Assembly: GCA_963788055.1 (NCBI GenBank)
Contig: CAWBFA010000002.1
Span: 1-64,000 of the forward strand
DNA: 64,000 bases
Reading direction: 5' to 3'
From: JACCTU01 sp963788055
Lineage (GTDB): Bacteria; Actinomycetota; Thermoleophilia; Gaiellales; Gaiellaceae
Both the position numbers and the translations under genes were made by a program. Below the pieces are notes generated by a model that did not search any database, was not told where the DNA came from, and worked only from the letters and a program-made list of their open reading frames with translations. Shown here one piece after another: positions 51,845 through 60,135 of the stretch (its first letter is position 1; each line of letters starts with the position of its first letter).

Positions 51845-52354
51845 ATGAGCCGCCACCAGGTCACCGTGCGTGTCGACGACCGCGTCGCTTGTGAGCGGTG
51901 CGACGTCGCAGATCATGCTGTGGCCCGCATGCGGGGCCTGCTCGGCCGTTCCGATCTCCCGCAGGGCGAAGGAATCCTCCTTCGCCCTGCGGGCTCCATC
52001 CACACCTTCTTCATGCGCTTCCCGATCGACGTGGTGTTCCTGAACGACGAGGGCGTCGTCGTCGAGGTCGTGCCGAGCCTTCAGCCGTGGCGTGCGGCGG
52101 GAGTGAAAGGAGCGCACTCCGTGCTCGAACTGGCGGCCGGAGAGGCCGAGTCCCGTGGGATCAATGTCGGATCGAAGCTGCAGTTCGACGCGGAGCTGTC
52201 GCGAGGACACATCGCGTTCCGTGAAGCTGCGCAGACGATGTCGGAGTACGTGATCGTGCTCGTCGTGATCAGCGCGACGGTCATGGCCGCGCTCGCGTTC
52301 ATGTCGGGCGTCGTGGCGTCGCTGATCCAGCTCGCGGCCGACATCATCCCCTAG
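51845..52354 (+). CDS. DUF192 domain fused to a Flp-pilin-like domain
   Basis: The 169-residue protein (ATG 51845) follows the M15-like gene by five bases. Residues ~5-115 are DUF192: ARMRGLLGRSDLPQGEGILL, SIHTFFMRFPIDVVFLND and GAHSVLELAAGEAESRGI. The last ~45 residues read REAAQTMSEYVIVLVVISAT, then VMAALAFMSGVVASLIQLAA. This parallels the Flp pilin of this operon (G-QTMAEYAVILTVIAAVV) position by position, including Glu +5 and Tyr +6. The residue before Gln is Ala, not Gly, so prepilin-peptidase cleavage is uncertain. A terminator follows immediately. Confidence 0.75.
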   Translation: MSRHQVTVRVDDRVACERCDVADHAVARMRGLLGRSDLPQGEGILLRPAGSIHTFFMRFPIDVVFLNDEGVVVEVVPSLQPWRAAGVKGAHSVLELAAGEAESRGINVGSKLQFDAELSRGHIAFREAAQTMSEYVIVLVVISATVMAALAFMSGVVASLIQLAADIIP

Positions 52355-52384
52355 ACAAAACCCCGCCTGAGCGGGGCTTTTACG
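52355..52384 (+). terminator. Rho-independent terminator
   Basis: AAAA-CCCCGC-CTGA-GCGGGG-CTTTT starts at the stop of the DUF192-Flp gene: a 6-bp GC stem, a 4-base loop and a short T-run. The A/T flanks also let it work for leftward transcripts. Confidence 0.85.
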
Positions 52385-52389
52385 AAGGC

Positions 52390-52459
52390 TGCGGGGCTAG
52401 GATTCGAACCTAGACTACTCGGTCCAGAGCCGAGCGTCCTACCATTAGACGACCCCGCA
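52390..52459 (-). tRNA. tRNA-Gln (anticodon CTG)
   Basis: The minus strand folds with acceptor TGCGGGG/CCCCGCA, D-arm GTC-TAATGGTA-GGAC, anticodon stem CTCGG/CCGAG with loop CTCTGGA (CUG, Gln), and T-arm CTAGG-TTCGAAT-CCTAG. CCA is not encoded. No att-like duplicate of it is seen in the window. Confidence 0.95.
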
Positions 52460-52481
52460 AAGGGTCGTCCAGTGTAGCGGC

Positions 52482-53363
52482 CTAGGTTTCCAGGCGGTAG
52501 ACGGGGACGAGGCTCTTCTCGGCCTCCGTGTCGATGTGCGCGACGACTTCGACGTACGGCTCGAGGCCCGATCCGATGAGCTTCGCCTTCAGCACCTCGT
52601 CGACCTGGAAGATCCCCGACGAGTTGTTCATGACGATCTCGATCTTGACCGGCCGGTCGTCACCGTCGGCCACGATCACGTCCTCGATCGCCGCCGCCGA
52701 GAGCGAGTGGATCGAGACGCGGCCGCGCTCGAACGGGATGCGCGAGCGGCCCTGCTCCATGTCGAGCGCGTCGGCGACCCGCACGATCCCGGCCTCGAGG
52801 GTCAGGGGCTTCCCGTACTCGCGGTGGCTCGTGATCATCTGCAGCACCTCGCTGACGATCACCGTGCGCTCCGGCTCGTCGTAGAGCCCTTCGAGCAGCT
52901 GGTGGAGCTTCGGCTGCGCGAGGAAGAGGCTGAAGTCCTCGTGGCCGTCGCGGTGCACCGACATCCCGATGCAGTGCGTGAGCGCGCCGAGTGTCACGGC
53001 GACCTCGGAGTCGTCGTTCGTCATGCCGTAGTCGCGCACGATCGAGGGCTCGACCCCGTGCTTCGTCAGCTGCCGAAGGAGCTTGAGCGCGATGTTCGCG
53101 ACGATCTGGATGTGCACCCAGGAGTGGTCGTTGATCTCGAGGCGCCCGACCGCGTTGACGTTTGCGACGTGCCACCACGCCTTGAGCTGCGTATCGGCGT
53201 TGACCCGCTCGATCAGCGTCCGCAGTTTGCGGTTCGCACGGGCCGGGACGTTGATGCGCATCCGCGCGACCGCCTCGGCGGGCGTGAGCTTGACCTCGCG
53301 CTCGGCCTCCTCGGAGGCCGGAGACTCGATCCGCTCCTCGGTTTCGGGGTCGAGGCCGCTCAC
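52482..53363 (-). CDS. HD-domain phosphohydrolase-like protein
   Basis: 293 residues from GTG 53363 (VSGLDPETEER); the frame is open further up only because it runs into frameshifted sequence of the next gene. After an N-terminal helical part (INVPARANRKLRTLIERVNA), the region INDHSWVHIQIVANIALKLL ... LGALTHCIGMSVHRDGHEDF carries the His/Asp metal ligands of an HD fold in a variant form. A C-terminal alpha/beta part (VKIEIVMNNSSGIFQVDEVL) may bind a ligand. The family has archaeal and actinobacterial members; the substrate is unknown. Confidence 0.75.
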   Translation of the reverse strand: MSGLDPETEERIESPASEEAEREVKLTPAEAVARMRINVPARANRKLRTLIERVNADTQLKAWWHVANVNAVGRLEINDHSWVHIQIVANIALKLLRQLTKHGVEPSIVRDYGMTNDDSEVAVTLGALTHCIGMSVHRDGHEDFSLFLAQPKLHQLLEGLYDEPERTVIVSEVLQMITSHREYGKPLTLEAGIVRVADALDMEQGRSRIPFERGRVSIHSLSAAAIEDVIVADGDDRPVKIEIVMNNSSGIFQVDEVLKAKLIGSGLEPYVEVVAHIDTEAEKSLVPVYRLET

Positions 53364-53385
53364 GCCCCGAAACCCTACTCCGCGC

Positions 53386-54118
53386 TCAGGGGTTGGTCGG
53401 GACGTCGCCCGGGGCGGGGCGGAGGCGGAGCCGAGTACGCCTCGGACGGGTGCCGCGCTGCGACCCTGCGCGAGCGCGAAGTACATCAACGTCCATGCGC
53501 AGGCGACGAAGGGGACGACGACGGTGTTCGAGATCAGGCTTCGGCGACGAAGCTGTCGATGTCGTTCGGGAAGCCAGAACGTGAGGATGCTGACGATGAT
53601 GCTCGGCGACGATCACCGCTCCGATGGTGATCACGATCACGCCGAACACGCTCCAGCCGTTGCCCTTGACGAGCTCGCGGCTGCGGCCGAACGACTCGCC
53701 CGCCGACTTGCCTTCGAGCACGATCGTCGGGACGATCAGCGACCAGATCGTCAGGAGGAAGAGCCCGGGGACGATCAAGAGCACGAGGCCGAGAGCGATC
53801 CCGAGGCCGGCCAGGATGCCGGCGACGATCAGCGCCGGCAGGCGCGGCTGCACGCGCTGGAACATCTCGCCGATCGTCAGGTCCTGCTTTCCATCGCGCA
53901 CGTCACGGACGGCCTCCACGAGCGCCCCCTGGAGCCAGAAGGTGCCTACGATGCTGGCGAGCGCTCCGATGACGCAGCCCGAGCCAGCCGAGGAGCAGGC
54001 CGAAGACGAGCGTGATCAACCCGAGAATGATGTAGACGATCAGCGCGAGCGGCACGAAGGTGCGCCAGTGCGTCTTGTAGAGCTCCCATGCCTCGCGAAC
54101 GATTGCCCCGGGCTGCAT
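53386..54118 (-). CDS. Polytopic membrane protein, with several frame breaks
   Basis: ATG 54118 opens MQPGAIVREAWELYKTHWRT, then LVPLALIVYIILGLITLVFG-type helices. The frame breaks near 53975 and resumes CVIGALASIVGTFWLQGALV, TIGEMFQRVQPRLPALIVAG and helices (LGLVLLIVPGLFLLTIWSLI). After 53615 three more breaks lie within about 100 bases (IIVSILTFWLP, NDIDSFVAEA, ISNTVVVPFVACAWTLMYFA). The pattern (AWELYKxHWxxFxP ... VPGxFLLTIWSLIVPxIVLE) is that of a family of 6-helix membrane proteins (glycerophosphodiester phosphodiesterase membrane-domain or YciC-like). Breaks this dense suggest poor base quality here. Confidence 0.6.
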
Positions 54119-54147
54119 CAGGCGCGGGACACTAACAGGTTGGCTCG

Positions 54148-55950
54148 TTAGGCGACTTCGGCCCAGTCCCCGTAGAGAGACGTGTAGAGCCCCTGCTTCG
54201 CCATCAGTTCGTCATGGGTTCCCTGCTCGACGACCTTGCCGTGCTCGAGCACGACGATCAGGTCGGCGTCGCGGATCGTCGAGAGCCGGTGGGCGATGAT
54301 GAACGCCGTCCGTCCGGCGAGCAGCCTGCGGAGGGCCCCTTCGATTCGGCGCTCGGTGCCGATGTCGACCGAGGAGGTCGCCTCGTCGAGGATCAGGATC
54401 CGGGGGTTGGCCAGCAGCGCACGGGCGAAGGCGACGAGTTGCCGCTGCCCGAGCGAGAGGCGGGTGCCGCGTTCCTGCAGGTTCGTCTCGTAGCCATCCT
54501 CGAGCCGCATCACGAAGTCGTGAGCGCCGACGGCCTGCGCCGCCGCCACGATCTCCTCGGGGGTCGCGTCGGGATTACCGAAGGCGATGTTGTCGCGGAC
54601 GGTGCCGGCGAAGAGGAACCCCTCCTGCGGGACGATCCCGAGCTGGCGCCGGAGCGACTCCTGGGTCACCGTCGTCGTGTCGATCCCGTCGATCGTGATG
54701 CGGCCCTCGGTCGGGTCGTAGAAGCGAGCGAGCAGCTTCGCGATCGTGGACTTCCCCGCGCCTGTGTGACCGACAAGCGCAACCGTCGTCCCGGCCGGGA
54801 CGACGAGGTCGATCCCGTGTAGCACCTCCGGCCCGGTCCCGTACGCGAACCGCACTCCGTCGAAGCCGACGTTGCCCTCGATCTGGGGCAGCGCACGAGC
54901 GTCGGGCGCGTCGCGCACCTCCGGCTCCTCGTCGAGGACTCCGAGGATCTTGTCGAGCGCCGCGACCGCCGCGAGGAACGTGTTGTAGAGCTGGGAGAGC
55001 TGCTGCACCGGGTCGAAGAAGTTCGACACGTAGAGGATGAAGGCGAACAGGACGCCCGCCGTGGTCTGCCCGTTGAAGACGAGCCAGCCGCCGAAGCCGA
55101 GCACGATCGCCGTCGCGGCCGCAGAGAGGAAATCGACGAACGGGAAGTAGAGGCCGTTCAGGACGACGGTCTGCTGGTTCGCCGCGCGGTAGTGCGAGTT
55201 CACTTCCTCGAACCGCTGCTGGTTCCGCGGCTCGCGCGTGAAGGCCTGCACCACCCGCATCCCCGCGATGTCCTCGGCGAGCGTCGCCGTCACGAGCCCG
55301 AGGCGCTCGCGCACCTGGCTGTATGCGCGCGCCGAGCGGACGCGGAAGACACGGGTGGCCACGATGAGCGCAGGGATCACGACCACCGTGGCGAGCGCGA
55401 GCCTCCAGTCGAGGTAGAAGAGGATGACCGTCGTGCCGATCAAGACCAACGTGCTCTGCACGAGCGTCGTCACGCCGTCGGTGACGAGCTGGTCGAGAGC
55501 GTCGACGTCGTTCGTCAGCCGGCTGATCACGACGCCTGCGCGGTTGCGCTCATAGAACCCGAGCGACAGCTTCTGCAGGTGGCGGAAGAGGTCGTTGCGA
55601 AGGTCGGCGAGAATTCGCTCGCCTGTCCAGCCGGTGAAGTAGGTCTGGAACGCGCCGGTGACGAGGCTCGCGAGCCCCGCGGCGATCATCAGCACAACGA
55701 GGAACGTGAGCAGCCGGAGGTCGCCCTTGCGGACGCCGTCGTCGATCGCGTACCGCGTCAGGAATGGAGGAATGAGGAACGTGGCCGTCGCGAGCAGCAG
55801 CGAGACGATCGCCAGGGTCGTGCGGAGGCGGTAGGGCTTCGTGTAGCGCGCGAGGAAGCGGATCCTGCGCAGCGTCGCCCTCCACGACCAGTCGCGAACG
55901 TCCGCGCCGCGCTGCATCGTCAGGTGCCCGCCGGGCTGCCAGACTCTCAT
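54148..55950 (-). CDS. ABC exporter, half-transporter 2
   Basis: The 600-residue protein (ATG 55950) has six membrane helices in residues ~40-320 (TLAIVSLLLATATFLIPPFL, then LTNDVDALDQLVTDGVTTLV-type coupling sequence). It is followed by an ATPase domain: Walker A VGHTGAGKSTIAKLLARF, Q-loop GIVPQEGFLF, signature RLSLGQRQLVAFARALLANP, Walker B ILILDEATSSVD, then IIAHRLSTI. The signature is LSLGQ rather than LSGGQ, a common trait of one partner in heterodimeric exporters. It lies 115 bases downstream of a second half-transporter; the two probably pair to export a lipid or drug-like compound. Confidence 0.9.
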   Translation of the reverse strand: MRVWQPGGHLTMQRGADVRDWSWRATLRRIRFLARYTKPYRLRTTLAIVSLLLATATFLIPPFLTRYAIDDGVRKGDLRLLTFLVVLMIAAGLASLVTGAFQTYFTGWTGERILADLRNDLFRHLQKLSLGFYERNRAGVVISRLTNDVDALDQLVTDGVTTLVQSTLVLIGTTVILFYLDWRLALATVVVIPALIVATRVFRVRSARAYSQVRERLGLVTATLAEDIAGMRVVQAFTREPRNQQRFEEVNSHYRAANQQTVVLNGLYFPFVDFLSAAATAIVLGFGGWLVFNGQTTAGVLFAFILYVSNFFDPVQQLSQLYNTFLAAVAALDKILGVLDEEPEVRDAPDARALPQIEGNVGFDGVRFAYGTGPEVLHGIDLVVPAGTTVALVGHTGAGKSTIAKLLARFYDPTEGRITIDGIDTTTVTQESLRRQLGIVPQEGFLFAGTVRDNIAFGNPDATPEEIVAAAQAVGAHDFVMRLEDGYETNLQERGTRLSLGQRQLVAFARALLANPRILILDEATSSVDIGTERRIEGALRRLLAGRTAFIIAHRLSTIRDADLIVVLEHGKVVEQGTHDELMAKQGLYTSLYGDWAEVA

Positions 55951-56065
55951 TTCGACACCGTGCGCAACCGCGGCGAGGCCGCGAAGCGACCTCGCCGCGC
56001 GCAAGACCCCTGAAGGCGGCCGCCCGCGGCCGCAACGGCGACGTCGGTCATACCCAATAGCTGCG

Positions 56066-57841
56066 TCATGCGCGGGCCTCCACACGCTCGGCGAACTCGC
56101 GCTCGAGCAGCCCGTGCTCGTAGATCTCGCGGTAGACCGGGCTCGTCCCGAGCAGCTGCTCGTGCGTGCCGCGCGCCGCGATTCTGCCGTGGTCGAGCAC
56201 GACGAGCTCGTCGGCGAGGGCGAGAGTCGAGAGCCGGTGCGCGATGATGATCGTCGTCCTGCCCGCCATCGCGTCACGGAGCCCCGTGCGGATGCGTGCC
56301 TCGGTCGTCGCGTCGACGCTCGCGGTCGCGTCGTCGAGGAGCAGGACGCGCGGCTCGAGGATCAGCGCCCGCGCGATCGCGATGCGCTGGCGCTGACCGC
56401 CGGAGAGCGTGATCCCGCGCTCGCCGATCACCGTGTCGTAGCCCTCGGGAAGTTCGACGACGAAGTCGTGCGCCTGCGCGAGCCGCGCGGCGCGCTCGAT
56501 CTCCTCGTCGGTGGCGTCGGGCCGGGCGAACGCGATGTTCTCGCGCACGGTCGCCGAGAAGAGGAACGGGTCCTGCAGGACGACGCCGATCTCGCGCCGG
56601 AGCGAGGCGACCTTCGCGTCGCGGACGTCCAGCCCGTCGATGGAGACGCGTCCCGAAGTGACGTCGTAGAAGCGCGGGACGAGCGAGGCAAGTGTCGTCT
56701 TGCCGGAGCCGGTGTGTCCGATCAGCGCGACGGCCTTCCCAGGCTCGAGCTCGAGGTCGATCCCCTCGACCACCGGCCGTCCTTCGGCGTACTCGAACGA
56801 GACGCCCTCGAACCGCACGCGCCCCGGGCCCGGGGGGAGGTCGACCGCTCCGGGCTTGTCGGTGACGTCCTCGATCTCGTCGAGGACTTCGAAGATGCGC
56901 TCGCCCGAAGCGGTCGCGCGCTGCGCCTGGCCGATCCACATCCCCAGCATCCGCAAGGGGAACACGAGCATCAGCACCAGACCGTTGAAGAAGAAGAAGT
57001 CCGTCAGGCTGAGCTGACCGTTGACGACCATGCGTCCGCCGACGAGGATCACGCCGGCCTGCGCCACGAGCGGCAGGAACGAGAGGACCGGGACGTAGAT
57101 CGCGCGCTGCCGGTTCGCGTCCATGCTGCGCCCGAAGACGCGATTCGAGCGCACCGAGAACTTCTCCAGCTCGTTCGACTCCTGCGCGAACGACTTGACG
57201 ACGTGGACGCCGACGATGTTCTCCTCCGCGACCGTGGTCATGTCGGCCATCTTCTGCTGGACGTCCCGGAGCACCGGGTGCGAGACGCTCGAGTAGCGGT
57301 AGGCGAGCAGGACCAGCACAGGCGTGATCGCGCAGGCGACGAGCGCCAGCCGCCAGTTCACCACGAGCATCACCGTCGTGACGCCGACGATCGTCAGCAC
57401 GTGCTGGAAGAAGAAGATGAGTCCGTAGCCGAGGAAGAACCGCACGCTCTGCAGATCGACGGTCGCGCGGGACATCAGCTGACCCGTCTGATGGCTGTCG
57501 TAGAAGCGGAACGAGAGGCGGAGCAGCTTCGCGTAGAGGCGGTTGCGCAGATCGAACTCGACCCCCAGCGCCTGGCGGCCCGAGATCAGGCGCCGCCCCA
57601 CCATCAGGAGCGCGCGGACGAGCCCGACGACGAGGATCGCGATCACGAGGTTCCAGAGCGCCCTGCGGTCGCTGGACTCGATCACGTGCGCGAGCGCGTC
57701 GCCCGCCAGGTATGCGGCGACGATCGCGGCAGCCTGCGTCCCGACGGCGAGCACCACCGAGACTCCGAGCGACCACTTATACGGCCGCAGGAAGCCCAGC
57801 AGGCGAAAGAAGGTCGTGCGGTAGCGGGGTGTTTCGGCCAC
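56066..57841 (-). CDS. ABC exporter, half-transporter 1
   Basis: 591 residues from GTG 57841 (VAETPRYRTTFFRLLG); an upstream ATG at 57889 would overlap the divergent gene. A six-helix domain (WSLGVSVVLAVGTQAAAIVA, AYLAGDAL) is followed by an ATPase with Walker A IGHTGSGKTTLASLVPRF, Q-loop GVVLQDPFLF, signature TLSGGQRQRIAIARALILEP and Walker B VLLLDDATASVD. In this protein the residue after Walker B is Asp (LLDDAT), where the catalytic Glu is expected. Its partner has the Glu (LDEAT) but a variant LSLGQ signature, a complementary degenerate-site arrangement. Confidence 0.9.
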   Translation of the reverse strand: MAETPRYRTTFFRLLGFLRPYKWSLGVSVVLAVGTQAAAIVAAYLAGDALAHVIESSDRRALWNLVIAILVVGLVRALLMVGRRLISGRQALGVEFDLRNRLYAKLLRLSFRFYDSHQTGQLMSRATVDLQSVRFFLGYGLIFFFQHVLTIVGVTTVMLVVNWRLALVACAITPVLVLLAYRYSSVSHPVLRDVQQKMADMTTVAEENIVGVHVVKSFAQESNELEKFSVRSNRVFGRSMDANRQRAIYVPVLSFLPLVAQAGVILVGGRMVVNGQLSLTDFFFFNGLVLMLVFPLRMLGMWIGQAQRATASGERIFEVLDEIEDVTDKPGAVDLPPGPGRVRFEGVSFEYAEGRPVVEGIDLELEPGKAVALIGHTGSGKTTLASLVPRFYDVTSGRVSIDGLDVRDAKVASLRREIGVVLQDPFLFSATVRENIAFARPDATDEEIERAARLAQAHDFVVELPEGYDTVIGERGITLSGGQRQRIAIARALILEPRVLLLDDATASVDATTEARIRTGLRDAMAGRTTIIIAHRLSTLALADELVVLDHGRIAARGTHEQLLGTSPVYREIYEHGLLEREFAERVEARA

Positions 57842-57887
57842 GCCTTGAGCGTAGCCATGCGGCCTGGGCTGACGTAGGCTCGCCGCC

Positions 57888-58613
57888 ATGGAGCGGGAGC
57901 AGGTCTTCGACGAGGACTACCTCTACTTCTACGAGACGTTCCTCACCGACGAGCTGAGCGACCGGCAGGCCGAGCTCGTCTGGAGCCTGCTGGAGCTCGA
58001 GCCCGGGATGGAGGTGCTCGACCTCGCGTGCGGGCACGGGCGGATCGCGAACCGACTCGCCGAGCGCGGCGTACGGGTGACCGGACTGGACGCAACGCCG
58101 CTGTTCTTGGAGCGTGCTCGCGCCGACGCTGCCGTGCGCGGAGTCCAGGTCGAGTACGTCGAAGGCGACATGCGGCGGCTGCCGTGGTCGGAGCGCTTCG
58201 ATCGGATCGTCAACTGGTTCACTTCGTTCGGCTACTTCGACGACGACGAGAACCGGTTGGTGCTCCGCGAGTCGCATCATGCGCTCAAGCTCGGCGGCCG
58301 GCTCGCGATCGAGAACAACAATCTCGCGGAGCTGCTCGGTCGCTGGCAGCCCGCCCAGGTCGTGGAGCGCGACGGCAACTTCGCCATCGATCGGTCACGC
58401 TTCGACCCGACGACCGGGCGCGCGACGACCGATCGGGTGATCGTGCGAGACGGTCGGACCCGCCGCTTCGAGTTCTCGGTCCGGATGTTCGTCGCGGCCG
58501 AGCTGCGCGACTGGCTCCTCGAGGCAGGCTTCCTCGAGGTCGACTTCTACGACCAGGAGGGCGAGCCGCTCACGATCCAGGGTCGCCGGATGATCTCGGT
58601 CGCGCACCGATAG
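57888..58613 (+). CDS. Class I SAM-dependent methyltransferase
   Basis: The 241-residue protein opens MEREQVFDEDYLYFYETFL. The SAM-binding motif I is EVLDLACGHGRIANRLAERG, motif II VTGLDATPLFLERAR, and motif III region EGDMRRLPWSERFDRIVNWF, TSFGYFDDDEN. A C-terminal beta-rich part (DRVIVRDGRTRRFEFSVRMF) may bind the acceptor. The methyl acceptor is unknown. The start is divergent from the ABC exporter gene. The 3' end overlaps the convergent glycosylase-like gene by 44 bases. Confidence 0.9.
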   Translation: MEREQVFDEDYLYFYETFLTDELSDRQAELVWSLLELEPGMEVLDLACGHGRIANRLAERGVRVTGLDATPLFLERARADAAVRGVQVEYVEGDMRRLPWSERFDRIVNWFTSFGYFDDDENRLVLRESHHALKLGGRLAIENNNLAELLGRWQPAQVVERDGNFAIDRSRFDPTTGRATTDRVIVRDGRTRRFEFSVRMFVAAELRDWLLEAGFLEVDFYDQEGEPLTIQGRRMISVAHR

Positions 58614-59211
58614 CGGCGAGCTCCTCGTGGATGAGCGCGACGGCCTGCTCGACGAGAGCGCGATTCGCCGGCGAGTTCAGCCAGAGCGAGACGCCGGATG
58701 GGTGAGGCAAGGGGACAGCGATTTGGTCCTCTGCGAACTCGAACCGCGCGCCCACTGAGTCCGTCAGCGGCCGCTTGCCGAGCAGGCGGCCGATCGCGAG
58801 CGTGCCCACCGGCACGACGAGTCGCGGCCGGAGCAGTCGGAGCTCCCAGTCGCGCCAGAACTGGCAGAGGTCTTGCTCCTCCGGGGCAGGGACGCGATCG
58901 CCCTTGCCGTTGGCGCTCTTCCCCGGGTAGCAGCGGGTGACGGACGCGCAGTAGAACGTGGAATAGAAGGTGTCCTCGTCCATGCCGAGCCAGCCGCGGA
59001 GCGTCTGCCCGGCCCGGCCGCGCCACGGGCGGCGCTCGAGACCCTCGTTCGGGCCCGGCGCCTGGCCGTACATGTACGCGGGCTGCCCGAGGTGCGGGTT
59101 GAGGACGGGCAGCGACTCGAGTGGGTAGCCGGCCTCGACGCACGCGCGGCAGACGGCGAGGTCGCGCTGCAGCGACGCGAGCGAGCGGTAGGACGAGCGG
59201 CGGCGCGTCAA
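58570..59211 (-). CDS. Uracil-DNA glycosylase superfamily protein
   Basis: About 213 residues from TTG 59211; the frame is open further up but is basic and non-conserved. An N-terminal LASLQRDLAVCRACVEAGYP has C-x-x-C of family 4/5-type uracil-DNA glycosylases. YGQAPGPNEGLERRPWRGRA-GQTLRGWLG matches motif A (GxAPGxxE-xxxGxPFxGxxGxxL), with Asn-Glu here in place of the catalytic Asp/Gln-Asp. YCASVTRCYPGK (second Cys region) and LPHPSGVSLWL (motif B, H-P-S-G) follow. It would remove uracil or a related base; the altered motif A leaves the activity open. Confidence 0.75.
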   Translation of the reverse strand: MTRRRSSYRSLASLQRDLAVCRACVEAGYPLESLPVLNPHLGQPAYMYGQAPGPNEGLERRPWRGRAGQTLRGWLGMDEDTFYSTFYCASVTRCYPGKSANGKGDRVPAPEEQDLCQFWRDWELRLLRPRLVVPVGTLAIGRLLGKRPLTDSVGARFEFAEDQIAVPLPHPSGVSLWLNSPANRALVEQAVALIHEELAAIGARPRSSGDPGS

Positions 59212-59231
59212 GGGACTCTTAGAGTACGGCG

Positions 59232-60110
59232 GTGGCGCTGCCGCTCGAATCGGTGCCGAACTTCTCCGAGGGCCGCGATCGCGGGACGGTCGACGCGATC
59301 GGCGCGGCACTCGGTGCGCACGCAGAGCTGCTCGACGTTCACGCGGACGAGGATCACAACCGCTCGGTGTTCACGCTCGTCGGCGAGGAGAAGCAGCTCG
59401 AGGACGCGCTCGTGGCCGGAGTCGCCGAAGCGAAGGACCGGATCGACCTGCGGCGACACGAAGGCGCGCATCCGCGGATCGGCGCGGCAGACGTCGTCCC
59501 GATCGTCCCGATCGACCCAGGGGACATGCCACGCGCACGTCGCGTTGCTCGCCTCGTCGGGAAGCGGCTCGCTGCACAGCTCGGCCTGCCGGTGTTCTTC
59601 TACGGGGAGCTTGGCGGCGGGAGCGGCCCGTCGTTCTTCCGGCGCGGCGGGCCGGAAGCGTTGCAGCGCCGCATCGACGCGCGCGAACTGAAGCCTGACT
59701 ACGGGCCTCCGTTTCTCGACGCTGCCGCCGGTGGGGTGCTCGTAGGAGCGCGCGGCCCACTGATCGCGTTCAACGTCAACTTGCGGGGCGATGTCGCGGC
59801 GGCGCGTGAGATCGCGGCGCTGGTGCGCGAGCGCGGTGGAGGCTTCCCGGGAGTGCGGGCGCTCGGCCTCGACCTTCCGCGCGCCGGGTTCGTCCAGGTG
59901 AGCATGAACGTCGAGGACTGGGAGGCGGCCGCGCTCCACGAGATCGTGGAGCGGGTGGAAGTGGAGGCGGCCGCTCGTGGTCTCGAGATGATCGGCTCAG
60001 AGCTGGTCGGCCTGATGCCGGCCGGCGCGGCGGCGACTGCGGCGGGCGCTGCACTCAGGATCGACGGCTTCGACGCGTCGCGGGTGCTCGAGCTGCGGCT
60101 GCTCCGGTAG
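59232..60110 (+). CDS. ftcD: Glutamate formimidoyltransferase
   Basis: The 292-residue protein (GTG 59232) transfers the formimino group of N-formimidoyl-glutamate, the end product of the hut pathway, to tetrahydrofolate. LESVPNFSEGRDRGTVDAIG is the diagnostic N-terminus (VPNFSEGR). RRHEGAHPRIGAADVVPIVP is the folate-site motif, LPVFFYGELG and LIAFNVNLRGDVAAAREIAA follow. It is the single-domain bacterial form without the cyclodeaminase part. It is 25 bases upstream of hutH in the same direction, so formimidoyl-glutamate probably goes to folate, not to HutF/HutG. Confidence 0.95.
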   Translation: MALPLESVPNFSEGRDRGTVDAIGAALGAHAELLDVHADEDHNRSVFTLVGEEKQLEDALVAGVAEAKDRIDLRRHEGAHPRIGAADVVPIVPIDPGDMPRARRVARLVGKRLAAQLGLPVFFYGELGGGSGPSFFRRGGPEALQRRIDARELKPDYGPPFLDAAAGGVLVGARGPLIAFNVNLRGDVAAAREIAALVRERGGGFPGVRALGLDLPRAGFVQVSMNVEDWEAAALHEIVERVEVEAAARGLEMIGSELVGLMPAGAAATAAGAALRIDGFDASRVLELRLLR

Positions 60111-60135
60111 CGAAGCCGGGGACTACACTCGCGCC

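Noticed and set aside
56114..57877. Long open frame antisense to the ABC exporter
   Set aside because: The opposite strand encodes a complete ABC half-transporter with all motifs; the antisense product is Asp/His/Arg-rich and unlike any protein.
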